Assembly (NCBI GenBank): GCA_045542115.1 | Contig: JAZQKK010000019.1 | Location: 62,001-126,000, forward strand | Direction: 5' to 3' | DNA from: RGIG995 sp045542115 | Lineage (GTDB): Bacteria > Bacillota > Clostridia > Oscillospirales > UBA644 | Length of the DNA stretch: 64,000 nucleotides | In this document: one piece after another, positions 1 through 8,424 of the stretch | How positions within the stretch are numbered: position 1 is the first letter of the stretch | How the letters are laid out: every line of letters starts with the position of its first letter | Notes under the pieces: generated by a model | The model's database searches: none | Seen by the model: only the letters and a program-made list of their open reading frames with translations | What the model was told of the DNA's origin: nothing | Translations under genes and position numbers: made by a program

Positions 1-1623
1 GACGATATGGCCCTGTTTGTCACCCTGACGGGAAGCGTTTTTTCGCTGTCCGCGGAAGAGGTAGCGCTGGCGCGGCTGAAAAAGAAACAGGGAGCCTTAT
101 GGGAAGGGCTGGTGGAATACGCCAAAGAAAATCCGCGGGCGAACCACGCCCTTCACACCCTGCAAAAATTCCGGATCCTTGCGGAAAATCTTCCCCTTCC
201 CAAACTGATTTGGGAAGTTTACACCGCCACGGATTATCTGGCGCTGGAATCGGCCACCGACCCCTCTGCCCGGAGCAATCTGATGAAATTTTACGCCTTC
301 GCCCGGCGGTATTCCGCAAACAACGGTCTGTTTGACTTTTTGGAATTTACCCAGCGGGCCAAGGACGTAGGAAAAGTGAAAGAATCGGGGAGTGCGCCCG
401 ACGGGGACTTCGTCCGGCTGATGACCATTCACAAATCCAAGGGGTTGGAATACGCCTGGTGTATCATTCCGGAATTGGAACGCACCGGACGGGAGAACAA
501 CGATTCCGTCCGTGTAGACAAAGACTTTGGAGTCGCCCCCAAGGTGAAAAACGAAAGCGGAACGGCGGAATACACCACACTGATGCGGGAGTTGATACAT
601 TTTCGCAGTGACCGGAACGAAGTAGCGGAAGAGTTGCGGGTGCTGTACGTTGCCCTGACCCGCCCCCGGGATCGGCTGACGATGATAAGCCGCTGTTCCG
701 ACAAATTGGAAAAATTGGACCTGCACGGGCTTCATTCCGAACAGGGTATCGTTCGCCTTATCGACCGGTTGGAAATGAACAGTTTCCGTGCCCCGGTGTT
801 GGACCGGACGGTAGCCCACCCCGACGCAAAAATCATCCAATCCGCCTGGCTTGCCCCCGAATCGGAAGAAGGGCATCTCCGGGTCGACTTTGGAGAGATT
901 CCCGAGGAGGTTCCCCCGGCAAAAACGACGCAAAAAACCCGTTGTAATCTGTCCGACGAGGAATTGAACCGCCGGTTTTCCTTTGCCTATAACAACCGGC
1001 TTTCCACCGTTCCCGCCAAAGTCTCGGTCACGGAGATCTCCAAATCTCCCGCCGACCCGGACAGCGAACTTCTCCTGCGGGAACCTCCCGTATCCAAACC
1101 CGGTTTTCTGTCGAAGGAGTTGACGGGGGCAGAAGCGGGAACTGCCATCCATACTTATTGCCAATTTGCGGACTTTGACCGCCCTGTGGAGGAAGAGATT
1201 GCCCGGCTTTTGAACCAAGGACACCTGACCCAAGAGGGGGCGGCCGCGCTGAACCGCAAGGACCTGGAACAGTTTTTACAGAGCGATTTGATGCAACGGC
1301 TCCGAACGTCTTTGGGATACCAACGGGAGGTGCGGTTTACCTGTCGGATTCCCGTATCCTATTACACCGGAAATCCGGGAGACGAGGGAGAAATGCTGTT
1401 GCAAGGGGCGATGGACCTTCTGTGGGAGACCGAAGAAGGGTACTGGATCGTGGATTTCAAATCCGACCGGGCCTCGGAAGAAGAATTGCTGCAACGGTAT
1501 TCCCGTCAGTTGAATCTCTACGCCGCCGCCGTGCGTCGCCTGTACGACAAGCCGGTGTTGGGGTGTAATATCTGGGCCTTCCGGTTAGGAAAAGCCCTTA
1601 CCGTAAAGGAAGAAGAATTATAA
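1..1623 (+). CDS. addA: ATP-dependent helicase/nuclease AddA, C-terminal part (5' end outside window)
   Basis: This is the 3' part of the AddA subunit of the AddAB helicase-nuclease, which processes double-strand DNA ends for RecA loading. The reading frame is open from base 1, so the gene starts upstream of the window. About 540 residues remain of a protein that is usually near 1,200. Visible are UvrD-type helicase motif V (TIHKSKGLEY, about residues 142-151), motif VI (YVALTRPRDR, about 215), and a C-terminal RecB-like PD-(D/E)XK nuclease with GAMDLL and VDFKSDR (about 470-490), followed by the usual QLNLYA segment. The stop overlaps the next start (TAATG), so it probably leads a four-gene run. 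addB would be expected upstream, outside the window. Confidence 0.93.
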   Translation, partial: DDMALFVTLTGSVFSLSAEEVALARLKKKQGALWEGLVEYAKENPRANHALHTLQKFRILAENLPLPKLIWEVYTATDYLALESATDPSARSNLMKFYAFARRYSANNGLFDFLEFTQRAKDVGKVKESGSAPDGDFVRLMTIHKSKGLEYAWCIIPELERTGRENNDSVRVDKDFGVAPKVKNESGTAEYTTLMRELIHFRSDRNEVAEELRVLYVALTRPRDRLTMISRCSDKLEKLDLHGLHSEQGIVRLIDRLEMNSFRAPVLDRTVAHPDAKIIQSAWLAPESEEGHLRVDFGEIPEEVPPAKTTQKTRCNLSDEELNRRFSFAYNNRLSTVPAKVSVTEISKSPADPDSELLLREPPVSKPGFLSKELTGAEAGTAIHTYCQFADFDRPVEEEIARLLNQGHLTQEGAAALNRKDLEQFLQSDLMQRLRTSLGYQREVRFTCRIPVSYYTGNPGDEGEMLLQGAMDLLWETEEGYWIVDFKSDRASEEELLQRYSRQLNLYAAAVRRLYDKPVLGCNIWAFRLGKALTVKEEEL

Positions 1624-2135
1624 TGGAATTGCGCCTGTATTTACCTCAATATAACGAACTTGCCTTCCGGGAACAACTGCTTTCCGACCCGGAAACAATG
1701 GCGTTTAACCGCTTTAAAGAACCTTCCCCCGATTATCACCCAAACACCGGATGTATTGATTTTCCCCGGAATTATTGGGCGTTGTGGTACGGCTTCTGGA
1801 TGGAGAAGGAACCGGAGAATTTTTACGCCGTCCTCGCCGACGGAAGAACGCCGGTGGGAGAAATCTCCTGGCATTTTGACGGCGAAAAATACAACGTGGG
1901 CATCATCCTTCTTGCCCGGCACCGGAAAAAGGGATATTGCGCCCCGGCCTTGGGTCTGTTGGCCCAAAGAGCCTTTGAAACCAACCATATCCCGGCCCTG
2001 ACCGTCACCCTTTCCACGGCAAACACCGCCGCCGTCAAGGGATTTACCGCCGCCGGATTTCAACGGGTCCGCAGAGGCGGAGGAACCTGCGAATTGCAAT
2101 TGACCAAAGAAGATTGGTTAAAAATCGTTAAATAA
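1623..2135 (+). CDS. GNAT family N-acetyltransferase
   Basis: A 170-residue GNAT-fold acyltransferase that probably moves an acetyl group from acetyl-CoA to an unknown amine. The acetyl-CoA binding motif A is recognisable around residues 92-110 as a hydrophobic beta strand followed by RHRKKGYCAPAL, a form of the Q/R-x-x-G-x-G/A loop. The tail (TANTAAVKGFTAAGF) matches motif B, where an asparagine and the AxxxFxxAGF helix are typical. The length is normal for the family. The ATG overlaps the addA stop by one base, implying translational coupling. The substrate cannot be read from the sequence. Confidence 0.85.
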   Translation: MELRLYLPQYNELAFREQLLSDPETMAFNRFKEPSPDYHPNTGCIDFPRNYWALWYGFWMEKEPENFYAVLADGRTPVGEISWHFDGEKYNVGIILLARHRKKGYCAPALGLLAQRAFETNHIPALTVTLSTANTAAVKGFTAAGFQRVRRGGGTCELQLTKEDWLKIVK

Positions 2136-2157
2136 TTTCTCCCGAAAGGAACTTTTC

Positions 2158-2940
2158 ATGACGTTACAGCAACTTGCCTCTCAAATGGAACCCATCATCT
2201 GCTCCGCCGGAACTTACGTCAAAAGTGCCGTTCCGCAAAACGCCCAAGACAAGACCAGCCATCGGGACTTGGTCACGGAATATGACGTAAACACCCAGCG
2301 GATGTTGACCAAAGAACTCTCCGCCCTGCATCCCGACGCCAAATTTATGGGGGAAGAAGAGCATCTTCAAACCGATATTACCACCGGGGACTGCTTTGTG
2401 ATCGACCCCATCGACGGCACCGCCAATTTCGTCAAGGGATTGAATCGGTCCTGTGTTTCCGTGGCGATGCTCCGGGACGGAAACCCGGTTATCGGGATCG
2501 TCTACAACCCCTTTGCCGACGAATATTTTTCTGCGGTGAAGGGATTTGGAAGTTTTTGCAACGGAAAACCCCTCTCCGTGCATCCTTGCCCTCTCAACGA
2601 CAGCATCGTGGGGGTCGGCACCTGTCCTTACTATACAGACCTTACCCAACGGACGCTGCGGATTCTTTCCGGCCTGATGGAACAATGTATGGATATCCGC
2701 CGGATGGGGGCTGCCGCGCTGGATCTGTGCGACGTTGCCGCAAACCGCACGGGGGCATTTTTTGAATTGCTTCTCTCCCCTTGGGATTACGCCGCCGCCG
2801 GGCTGATTCTGACCGAAGCCGGAGGGATTTTCACCGACACCTGCGGCAACTCCGTATCCCTGGAACACCCCTGTCCCATCGTTGCCGGCAACCCTATCGC
2901 CCAAAAAGAATTGCTCCATATCATTGGCAACGTCGAATAA
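2158..2940 (+). CDS. Inositol monophosphatase family protein (SuhB-like)
   Basis: A 260-residue Mg-dependent phosphatase of the inositol monophosphatase / FBPase / CysQ superfamily. The metal-site signatures are all present: GEEEH near residue 65, DPIDGTANF starting at about Asp83, and WDYAAAG near residue 209. The family removes phosphate from inositol phosphate, PAP or sugar phosphates; the sequence does not say which one applies here. An AAGGAA ribosome site precedes the ATG, 22 bases after the GNAT stop, so it is likely co-transcribed with its neighbours. The link to the GH43-like gene downstream is by position only. Confidence 0.88.
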   Translation: MTLQQLASQMEPIICSAGTYVKSAVPQNAQDKTSHRDLVTEYDVNTQRMLTKELSALHPDAKFMGEEEHLQTDITTGDCFVIDPIDGTANFVKGLNRSCVSVAMLRDGNPVIGIVYNPFADEYFSAVKGFGSFCNGKPLSVHPCPLNDSIVGVGTCPYYTDLTQRTLRILSGLMEQCMDIRRMGAAALDLCDVAANRTGAFFELLLSPWDYAAAGLILTEAGGIFTDTCGNSVSLEHPCPIVAGNPIAQKELLHIIGNVE

Positions 2941-2952
2941 AGGAGGTCCCTT

Positions 2953-3828
2953 ATGAAATTACACGAAATCAATATCCGAGACCCCTTCATCCTGCCCCAT
3001 AACGGGAAATATTATCTGTACGGCTCCCGGGTCAGCGCTACGTTTGAAGCGTACCCTTGGGGGGTTCAGGACGGTTTTGACGTTTATATTTCCGACGATT
3101 TGGAACATTGGTCCGCTCCCAAGAGCATTTTTGAAGTATCCGACGATTTTTGGGGAGAGCGAGATGCTTGGGCGCCGGAAGTCCATAAGTACAAGGAAAA
3201 ATTCTATCTGTTCGCCTCGTTTGCCGCGGAAGGCAAACGTCGAGGCACCCACATTCTGGTCTCCGACACCCCCGACGGACCGTTCAAACCTCTTTCCCCC
3301 CATCCCGCAACCCCCCTGGAATGGGAATGTCTGGACGGAACCTTCTACGTGGATAAGACCGGAAAGCCCTACATTGTCTTCTGCCACGAATGGACGCAGA
3401 TCGGGGACGGCACCGTCTGCGCCGTTCAACTGTCCGACGACCTTTCGGCTCCGGTGTCCGAACCGGTTCTGCTCTGGAAGGCCAGCGACTATAAAGACGT
3501 CTGCGATGCCCGGGGCGGCAAAAAATCCCTGGTCACCGACGGCCCTTACCTGTATCGCAACGAAAACGGCGACCTTCTGGCCATCTGGTCGTCCTTCAAC
3601 GCCCAGGGTTACACCGAGCTTGTCTGCAAGAGCGACAACGGTGATATTGACGGGAAGTGGACGGTCTTAGACCAGCCCCTTTCTGCGGAAAACGGCGGCC
3701 ACGGAATGATTTTCAAAACCTTCGACGGCCGCGAATACTTCATTATGCACAAACCCAACAAGCCCGTCACCGCCGAACGCCCCGTCATTACGGAGTTGAA
3801 ACACAACGGCGATACCATTTATATCTGA
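2953..3828 (+). CDS. GH43-like five-bladed beta-propeller glycosidase
   Basis: A 291-residue protein with the look of a family 43 glycoside hydrolase, which typically removes arabinose or xylose residues from plant glycans. The N-terminal INIRDPFI contains the blade-1 aspartate expected to be the general base (Asp10). DAWAPEVH (about residues 71-77) fits the second conserved carboxylate region, and LEWECLDGTFY (about 122-132) carries the probable acid. No signal peptide is visible, so it would act in the cytoplasm on imported oligosaccharides. A perfect AGGAGG site sits before the ATG. It ends the operon, with a hairpin terminator directly after. Exact specificity is unknown. Confidence 0.8.
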   Translation: MKLHEINIRDPFILPHNGKYYLYGSRVSATFEAYPWGVQDGFDVYISDDLEHWSAPKSIFEVSDDFWGERDAWAPEVHKYKEKFYLFASFAAEGKRRGTHILVSDTPDGPFKPLSPHPATPLEWECLDGTFYVDKTGKPYIVFCHEWTQIGDGTVCAVQLSDDLSAPVSEPVLLWKASDYKDVCDARGGKKSLVTDGPYLYRNENGDLLAIWSSFNAQGYTELVCKSDNGDIDGKWTVLDQPLSAENGGHGMIFKTFDGREYFIMHKPNKPVTAERPVITELKHNGDTIYI

Positions 3829-3832
3829 ATAC

Positions 3833-3870
3833 AAAAAAAGACAGAGAATACACGATTCTCTGTCTTTTTT
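3833..3870. terminator. Bidirectional intrinsic terminator
   Basis: An A-run, a stem (AGACAGAGAAT pairing with ATTCTCTGTCT) and a T-run make a symmetrical hairpin that can stop both the GH43-like gene from the left and the membrane-protein gene from the right. A second GC-rich hairpin (3882-3906, arms GCCGGACTTCT) follows and ends in TTTT on the + strand. Confidence 0.85.
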
Positions 3871-3917
3871 GTCGATAAGCCGCCGGACTTCTGTAAGAAG
3901 TCCGGCTTTTCTATCCG

Positions 3918-5003
3918 TTATTTCTTTTTACAATGCTGAAAGTACGCCTCGTTCCAGGCGTCGCTGACGGCGGTCCAGGCGTCCTTTGCCGCCTGATATT
4001 CGTCCCACGCTTGGCGGGATGCGGCCTTGGATTTTGCCAAAACGCTCTTTTTTACCGGCATTGCGTAGGGACGGCTCAAAATCGAGACCGACGCAAATCC
4101 ACCCAGGACGGTCACCATAAGGGTCCCGACCCAAAAGAGAATGGAATTTAACCGCAGAAGAGAGGAAACGAAGGCCAACGCAGACAAAAGCCACTTGGGA
4201 ACGAAGAGAAGGAATTTTGGAATTACAGTCTCCGCCGATTGGAACCATTGCAACGTTTGGGCGGCAGGGTCCACTCCCATAAAATACCAAATCAGACTGA
4301 ACACCAAAAAAGCCCCCGTCAGAATCGGAACCAAAAGGTAACAGGCCGATTTCAGAATCCCGATGATATCCCGGGTTCCCTGTTCCACGTGATATCGGCT
4401 GTCAATTTCCTTATATCGGTCCCACAACGCCTCAATTTCATCCGAGCTGGAAGGGGAACAGGTTATCTTTTGCCGCGTGGGAGTATTTCCCTCTTTGCGG
4501 TAGATTTTATGACCGGCGGGAGCGTAATCGGAGCCAAAGTAAGCGAAATAAAAATTCAGCGGTTCCCCATCCGGGCCGTTCTGACTGTGCTCCACCGAAA
4601 TTCCCCGGGAATCCTCGGCCATCGGCCATTGGTCGATGACTCCGTCGTTTTCTTGAAGGAATTCCACCATCCGATTGTTGATTTTTTTCCGGCACCGCTG
4701 ATAGGTCAGGTTCATCCGGTTGCAGACGTCCTTCATATGGTTATACTGCAATTTCCCTGCTCCGCGTTCGTGCCCGGTAATGATGTCCAGAGCCTCCATC
4801 CCGCTGTTGAACACATCCTTGACGGTGGTGCCCACGTAAGCGGGGGAACTGCCCAAATTACTCCGGATCTGTTCGTCCAGAACTTCCATAAAGGTCCGGC
4901 AAAAACTACCTTCGCTCCCCGGATAGGTGCCCAATTCGTGTTCCATATGATAATCAAACCAGGCATATTCCGGAGTCCCCTCCGGAGGGAATTTCAGTTC
5001 CAT
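3918..5003 (-). CDS. Unknown membrane protein with cytoplasmic N-terminal region
   Basis: I do not recognise this family. The ATG at 5003 is chosen because GGAGG lies eight bases before it; an upstream TTG at 5021 would overlap that site. The 361-residue product has a hydrophilic N-terminal half of about 210 residues rich in Trp, Tyr and Cys, then a hydrophobic hairpin near 212-238 and two or three further membrane segments at about 258-305. It ends in a basic, Ala/Lys-rich helical tail that could form a coiled coil (repeated AxDAWxAxxDAWNEA). There is no signal peptide. It lies between two terminators and is therefore probably a single-gene transcript. Confidence 0.7.
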   Translation of the reverse strand: MELKFPPEGTPEYAWFDYHMEHELGTYPGSEGSFCRTFMEVLDEQIRSNLGSSPAYVGTTVKDVFNSGMEALDIITGHERGAGKLQYNHMKDVCNRMNLTYQRCRKKINNRMVEFLQENDGVIDQWPMAEDSRGISVEHSQNGPDGEPLNFYFAYFGSDYAPAGHKIYRKEGNTPTRQKITCSPSSSDEIEALWDRYKEIDSRYHVEQGTRDIIGILKSACYLLVPILTGAFLVFSLIWYFMGVDPAAQTLQWFQSAETVIPKFLLFVPKWLLSALAFVSSLLRLNSILFWVGTLMVTVLGGFASVSILSRPYAMPVKKSVLAKSKAASRQAWDEYQAAKDAWTAVSDAWNEAYFQHCKKK

Positions 5004-5022
5004 ACGTATTTTCCTCCACAAT

Positions 5023-5058
5023 CAAAAAAGGATAGCGGACCCCGAAAAGAAGTCCGCT
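5023..5058 (-). terminator. Intrinsic terminator after tyrS
   Basis: On the minus strand AGCGGAC pairs with GTCCGCT across a short loop and is followed within a few bases by six T residues. It lies directly downstream of tyrS and upstream of the unknown membrane-protein gene, so it separates the two transcripts. Confidence 0.75.
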
Positions 5059-5090
5059 TTGTAATTCACAACGTCGCTTATTCCGCCGTT

Positions 5091-6314
5091 TTATTCAACG
5101 ATGACCTTCATATAAGCCTTTTTCCCGCGGCGGAAGACTTTTCCGTCGGCGAGGTCGGCTTTGGTGTAGGTGGTCTTGTTGTCGGTAACCTTTTCGCCGT
5201 CCACCGAAACGCCGCCTTGGTCTACGGCTCTGCGGGCTTCGGCGCGGGAAGGATTCAATCCGGCCTTCACGAGGATGCCCAAAATATCGATCGTTCCGTC
5301 GGTGAAATCCCCGTCAGTCAGCGTACAGGTGGGCATATTGGCACTGTCGCCCCCTTGGGAGAACAGAGCCTTTGCAGCGGCCTGCGCTTTGTCGGCTTCT
5401 TCGGTTCCGTGTACCAACTTGGTCAATTCATAGGCCAGAATTTCTTTGGCCTGATTCAACTGACTGCCCTCCCAGGCGTCCATCTTGTCGATTTCTTCCA
5501 GGGGCAGGAAGGTCAGCATCCGGATGCATTTGAGAACGTCCGCGTCTTCTACGTTCCGCCAATACTGATAGAAATCGAAGGGAGACGTCTTGTTGGGATC
5601 CAGCCACACGGCACCCTTGGCAGTTTTCCCCATCTTCTTGCCTTCGGAGTTGAGAAGCAGGGTGATGGTCATCGCGTGGGCGTCTTTGCCCAATTTCCGG
5701 CGAATCAGTTCGGTTCCGCCCAGCATATTGGACCACTGGTCGTTGCCGCCGAATTGGAGATTGCAATCGTAGTGCTGATACAAATGATAGAAGTCGTAGG
5801 ACTGCATCGGCATATAGTTAAATTCCAAGAAGGACAGACCTTTTTCCATCCGTTGCTTGAAACATTCGGCGCGAAGCATATTGTTTACCGAGAAGCAACC
5901 GCCGATTTCCCGAATGAAATCCACGTAATTCAGGTTCAAAAGCCAATCGGCGTTATTCACCATCTGGGCCTTTCCTTCTCCGAATTCAATGAACCGTTCC
6001 ATCTGCTTTTTAAAGCAGGCACAGTTATGGTCGATGGTTTCTTTGGTCATCATCGACCGCATATCGGTCCGGCCCGAGGGGTCGCCGATCATCGCCGTTC
6101 CCCCACCAATCAGAGCAATGGGACGGTTCCCGGCCATCTGCAAACGTTTCATCAGACACAGGGCCATAAAGTGTCCCACGTGAAGACTGTCGGCGGTGGG
6201 GTCAAAGCCGATATAGAAGGTTGCCTTGCCGTTGTTGACCAAATCCCGAATCTGTTCTTCGTCGGTCGTCTGCGCAATCAGGCCCCGAGCAACCAATTCT
6301 TCATAAATTTCCAT
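5091..6314 (-). CDS. tyrS: Tyrosyl-tRNA synthetase
   Basis: A class I aminoacyl-tRNA synthetase that charges tRNA-Tyr. The 407-residue product has the HIGH signature as HVGH at residues 45-48, preceded by the typical GFDPTADSL. The KMSKS loop appears as KKMGKT near residue 226, a form used by TyrS. The C-terminal region ends in an S4-like RNA-binding domain (GVSVDGEKVTDNKTTY). The ATG at 6314 has AGGAG eight bases upstream; an in-frame ATG at 6341 lacks such a site. No T-box leader fits in the short gap upstream, although tyrS genes in this phylum often have one. A separate promoter sits at the end of the preceding gene. Confidence 0.97.
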   Translation of the reverse strand: MEIYEELVARGLIAQTTDEEQIRDLVNNGKATFYIGFDPTADSLHVGHFMALCLMKRLQMAGNRPIALIGGGTAMIGDPSGRTDMRSMMTKETIDHNCACFKKQMERFIEFGEGKAQMVNNADWLLNLNYVDFIREIGGCFSVNNMLRAECFKQRMEKGLSFLEFNYMPMQSYDFYHLYQHYDCNLQFGGNDQWSNMLGGTELIRRKLGKDAHAMTITLLLNSEGKKMGKTAKGAVWLDPNKTSPFDFYQYWRNVEDADVLKCIRMLTFLPLEEIDKMDAWEGSQLNQAKEILAYELTKLVHGTEEADKAQAAAKALFSQGGDSANMPTCTLTDGDFTDGTIDILGILVKAGLNPSRAEARRAVDQGGVSVDGEKVTDNKTTYTKADLADGKVFRRGKKAYMKVIVE

Positions 6315-6349
6315 AGTGATACTCCTATTGTAAAACTTCAATTTCTACC

Positions 6350-6378
6350 ATTATATCATATATTCAACAAAAAATCAA
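6350..6378 (-). promoter_or_regulatory. Sigma-A promoter for tyrS
   Basis: TTGATT and TATAAT are separated by 17 bases on the minus strand. The -35 box overlaps the stop codon region of the upstream binding-protein gene, so tyrS can be transcribed independently of birA and the lipoprotein gene. Confidence 0.75.
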
Positions 6379-7556
6379 GTCCCATCTTCTTTGATAAAGG
6401 GGGTATAAACGCCGTCTTTGACCACCTTGACCACCGCAGAACGGGTAGTTTCGCCGTCGGCCGTCCAGGACATCGTGCCCGTCACGCCGTTGACGGTGAT
6501 TTTGGTCATCGCGGCCACCATTTTTCGGTGAAAATCATCGTTATCCACGTTTTCGGGGGTGATGCCCGCCTTTTTCATTGCCTCGGCCAGGGCGTACACG
6601 CCGTCGTAAGCCTCGGCGGCGTAACGGTCGGGGGCTTGCTGATACGCTTCCCGGTAAGCGGAAACGAAATTCTGAACCAACGGTGAGGTGTCGGCGCTGG
6701 AAAAGGGAGTTACGACCATCAATCCTTCAATCAAATCAGGGTTTTTGGTGGTCTGTACTGCGTATTCCATCCCGCTTCCCCCAAAGATCTTCACGGGAGA
6801 AAGAGACCCGTCCCAGGAATATTCCTGTAAAAACGCCCGGGACAGTTCGGGAGAGGTAGCAAGATAGATCATCGACGGAGGGGTTTGCTCCAAAGCGGTA
6901 AGAATGGGGGTAAAATCCGGCTCCGTTTCTCCGGAAATTTCGTACAGATCCGTAAATCCGCCCCGGGACGTAAAGGTGGAAACAAAGGCTTGCACCTGTT
7001 CGGTTCCCCCGAAAACATCATCGGACCAAATCACCGCTAACCGGTCGGTCAGGCGGTGGTCCGAAATAAAGTTAGCGGCAATCGTCCCGATGCGGGCGTC
7101 GGAATAACAGACCCGGAACAGATTTCCCCCGGTACTCAGCGGAGTCGATTGGGAAGCGGAAGACGTCAGAGTCAAAATCCCGTCCTTGGAAAGGTCGGAG
7201 AGCAGCGCTTCGGTCTCGTCGGAGAACACGCCCCCCAACAACACCTTCATATTGTTATCCATCAATTTATCATACAGCGCAGGGACGGTTTCCGGGTCTG
7301 CCTTGGAATCCTGATAATTCAGAACCAAGCGAAAACCGTTGACGCCCCCGGTGGCGTTGATTTCCTCCACCGCTAATTGGGCTCCCTGATAGACGGAAAG
7401 CCCATATTTCCCTCTCTCTTCGGTCAGAGGACCGATTCCCCCCACCACGAAGGGTTCCAATCCGGAACTGTCTACGCCGATGGGAGGCGTGATATTGCAT
7501 CCAACCAAGGCCGACAGCATCAAAACGCTAAGGCACAGGCAAAGTATTTTTTTCAT
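6375..7556 (-). CDS. ABC transporter substrate-binding lipoprotein (branched-chain amino-acid/LivJ type)
   Basis: A 393-residue type I periplasmic-binding-fold protein of the LivJ/Peripla_BP_6 kind. It starts with a lipoprotein signal (MKKILCLCLSVLMLSALVGC) whose lipobox cysteine is residue 20. The mature part shows family features: GPLTEERGKYG at the start, a long LVLNYQDSKADPE stretch, ASQSTPLS, and a late YDGVYALAEAMKKAG segment. It would be anchored outside the membrane and bind an amino acid or other small ligand. No permease or ATPase lies nearby. Its ATG overlaps the birA stop as ATGA, so the two are co-translated. Confidence 0.88.
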   Translation of the reverse strand: MKKILCLCLSVLMLSALVGCNITPPIGVDSSGLEPFVVGGIGPLTEERGKYGLSVYQGAQLAVEEINATGGVNGFRLVLNYQDSKADPETVPALYDKLMDNNMKVLLGGVFSDETEALLSDLSKDGILTLTSSASQSTPLSTGGNLFRVCYSDARIGTIAANFISDHRLTDRLAVIWSDDVFGGTEQVQAFVSTFTSRGGFTDLYEISGETEPDFTPILTALEQTPPSMIYLATSPELSRAFLQEYSWDGSLSPVKIFGGSGMEYAVQTTKNPDLIEGLMVVTPFSSADTSPLVQNFVSAYREAYQQAPDRYAAEAYDGVYALAEAMKKAGITPENVDNDDFHRKMVAAMTKITVNGVTGTMSWTADGETTRSAVVKVVKDGVYTPFIKEDGT

Positions 7557-8347
7557 TCCAAATCTCCCCTTTCCAAGCGAACGCTTACTTCTCCGCTGTT
7601 CAACACCCGGACCTCTCCGCTTTCCAACCGCACCGTAAGGCCGGCGGAATCGTCGATTCCCAGCACCCGGGCAACCCCGGGGAAAGCTCCCGTGGGGGAA
7701 GTGACCTTTTTCCCGGTCAGCAAACTGCGGCTCCGGTATTCTTCCAAAATTTCATTCCGAGACTCCTGCAAGACCCTTTGCAATTCGTTCAGAAAGGCGG
7801 CGGCCAATCGGGGAGCATCGTTAGGGTCGAGGGTCTCGGACAACGCTCCGGCAATGGCGGAAATCTCTTCGGGGAATCCCCCTTCCGGGAGTACTAAATT
7901 AAAACCGATGCCGCACACGGCGTATTCTAACCTACCGGTCTTTCCGTCTACGCCGGCTTCGGTAAGGATTCCGCAGACTTTTTTCCCTTCCAAATATAAA
8001 TCGTTGACCCATTTGATGGAAACGTCTTTTCCGAATACCGTCTTCACCCCCCGGGCGGCGGCCACTGCGGCCGACGTCGTGAGGAAAACGGATTCTTCCG
8101 GAAGGGCGTCGGGGCGAAGCAAGACCGAAAGATACAGACCCGTCCCTGGGGGGGAGTGGAATTTTCGTCCCATCCGTCCCCGGCCACCGGTCTGGCGAAG
8201 GGCAATCAAAACCGCCCCCGCAGGTTCTCCGGTCTCGGCGAGAGCTTTGATATCGTCGTTGGTGGATTGGGTCTGCGGCACCACCCGGACCCGGTAACAA
8301 TCGGAAACTTGCTTTTGCACCAAAGCTTCAAAGGTCGTTGGATTCAT
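7553..8347 (-). CDS. birA: Biotin-[acetyl-CoA-carboxylase] ligase, monofunctional
   Basis: This enzyme makes biotinyl-AMP and attaches biotin to carrier proteins. The 264-residue product has the adenylate-binding GRGRMGR loop at residues 55-61, STNDD near residue 28, and the catalytic-lysine motif KWVNDL near residue 113. The N-terminal winged-helix found in repressor-type BirA is absent, so it should not regulate biotin genes itself. AGGAG lies upstream of the ATG. It heads a run with the binding lipoprotein (ATGA overlap) and tyrS. Its promoter overlaps the terminator of the preceding exporter gene. Confidence 0.94.
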   Translation of the reverse strand: MNPTTFEALVQKQVSDCYRVRVVPQTQSTNDDIKALAETGEPAGAVLIALRQTGGRGRMGRKFHSPPGTGLYLSVLLRPDALPEESVFLTTSAAVAAARGVKTVFGKDVSIKWVNDLYLEGKKVCGILTEAGVDGKTGRLEYAVCGIGFNLVLPEGGFPEEISAIAGALSETLDPNDAPRLAAAFLNELQRVLQESRNEILEEYRSRSLLTGKKVTSPTGAFPGVARVLGIDDSAGLTVRLESGEVRVLNSGEVSVRLERGDLE

Positions 8348-8378
8348 AACAGACTCCTTTCCACGAGTAATCTATCTT

Positions 8379-8407
8379 ATTTTACCATAAAAAAAAGCCT
8401 CTGTCAA
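8379..8407 (-). promoter_or_regulatory. birA promoter nested in upstream terminator
   Basis: On the minus strand a perfect TTGACA stands 17 bases before TAAAAT. The -35 box lies in the loop and 3' arm of the hairpin that terminates the EamA gene, so the terminator and the next promoter share bases. Confidence 0.8.
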
Positions 8408-8424
8408 CCGACAGAGGCAAAAAA
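8391..8424. terminator. Intrinsic terminator of the EamA gene
   Basis: GCCTCTGTC and GACAGAGGC (8397-8418) form a nine-base-pair stem with a four-base loop, flanked by A-runs on the + strand at both sides. On the minus strand it is followed by eight T residues, directly after the EamA stop codon. Confidence 0.9.

Noticed and set aside
6315..6374. Tyr T-box leader before tyrS
   Set aside because: Only about 60 bases separate the genes, too short for a T-box, and none of its conserved boxes is present.
4239..6686. An 815-codon + strand frame covering the membrane protein and tyrS
   Set aside because: It is antisense to clear genes on the minus strand (tyrS motifs are unmistakable), starts without a ribosome site and shows no domain.
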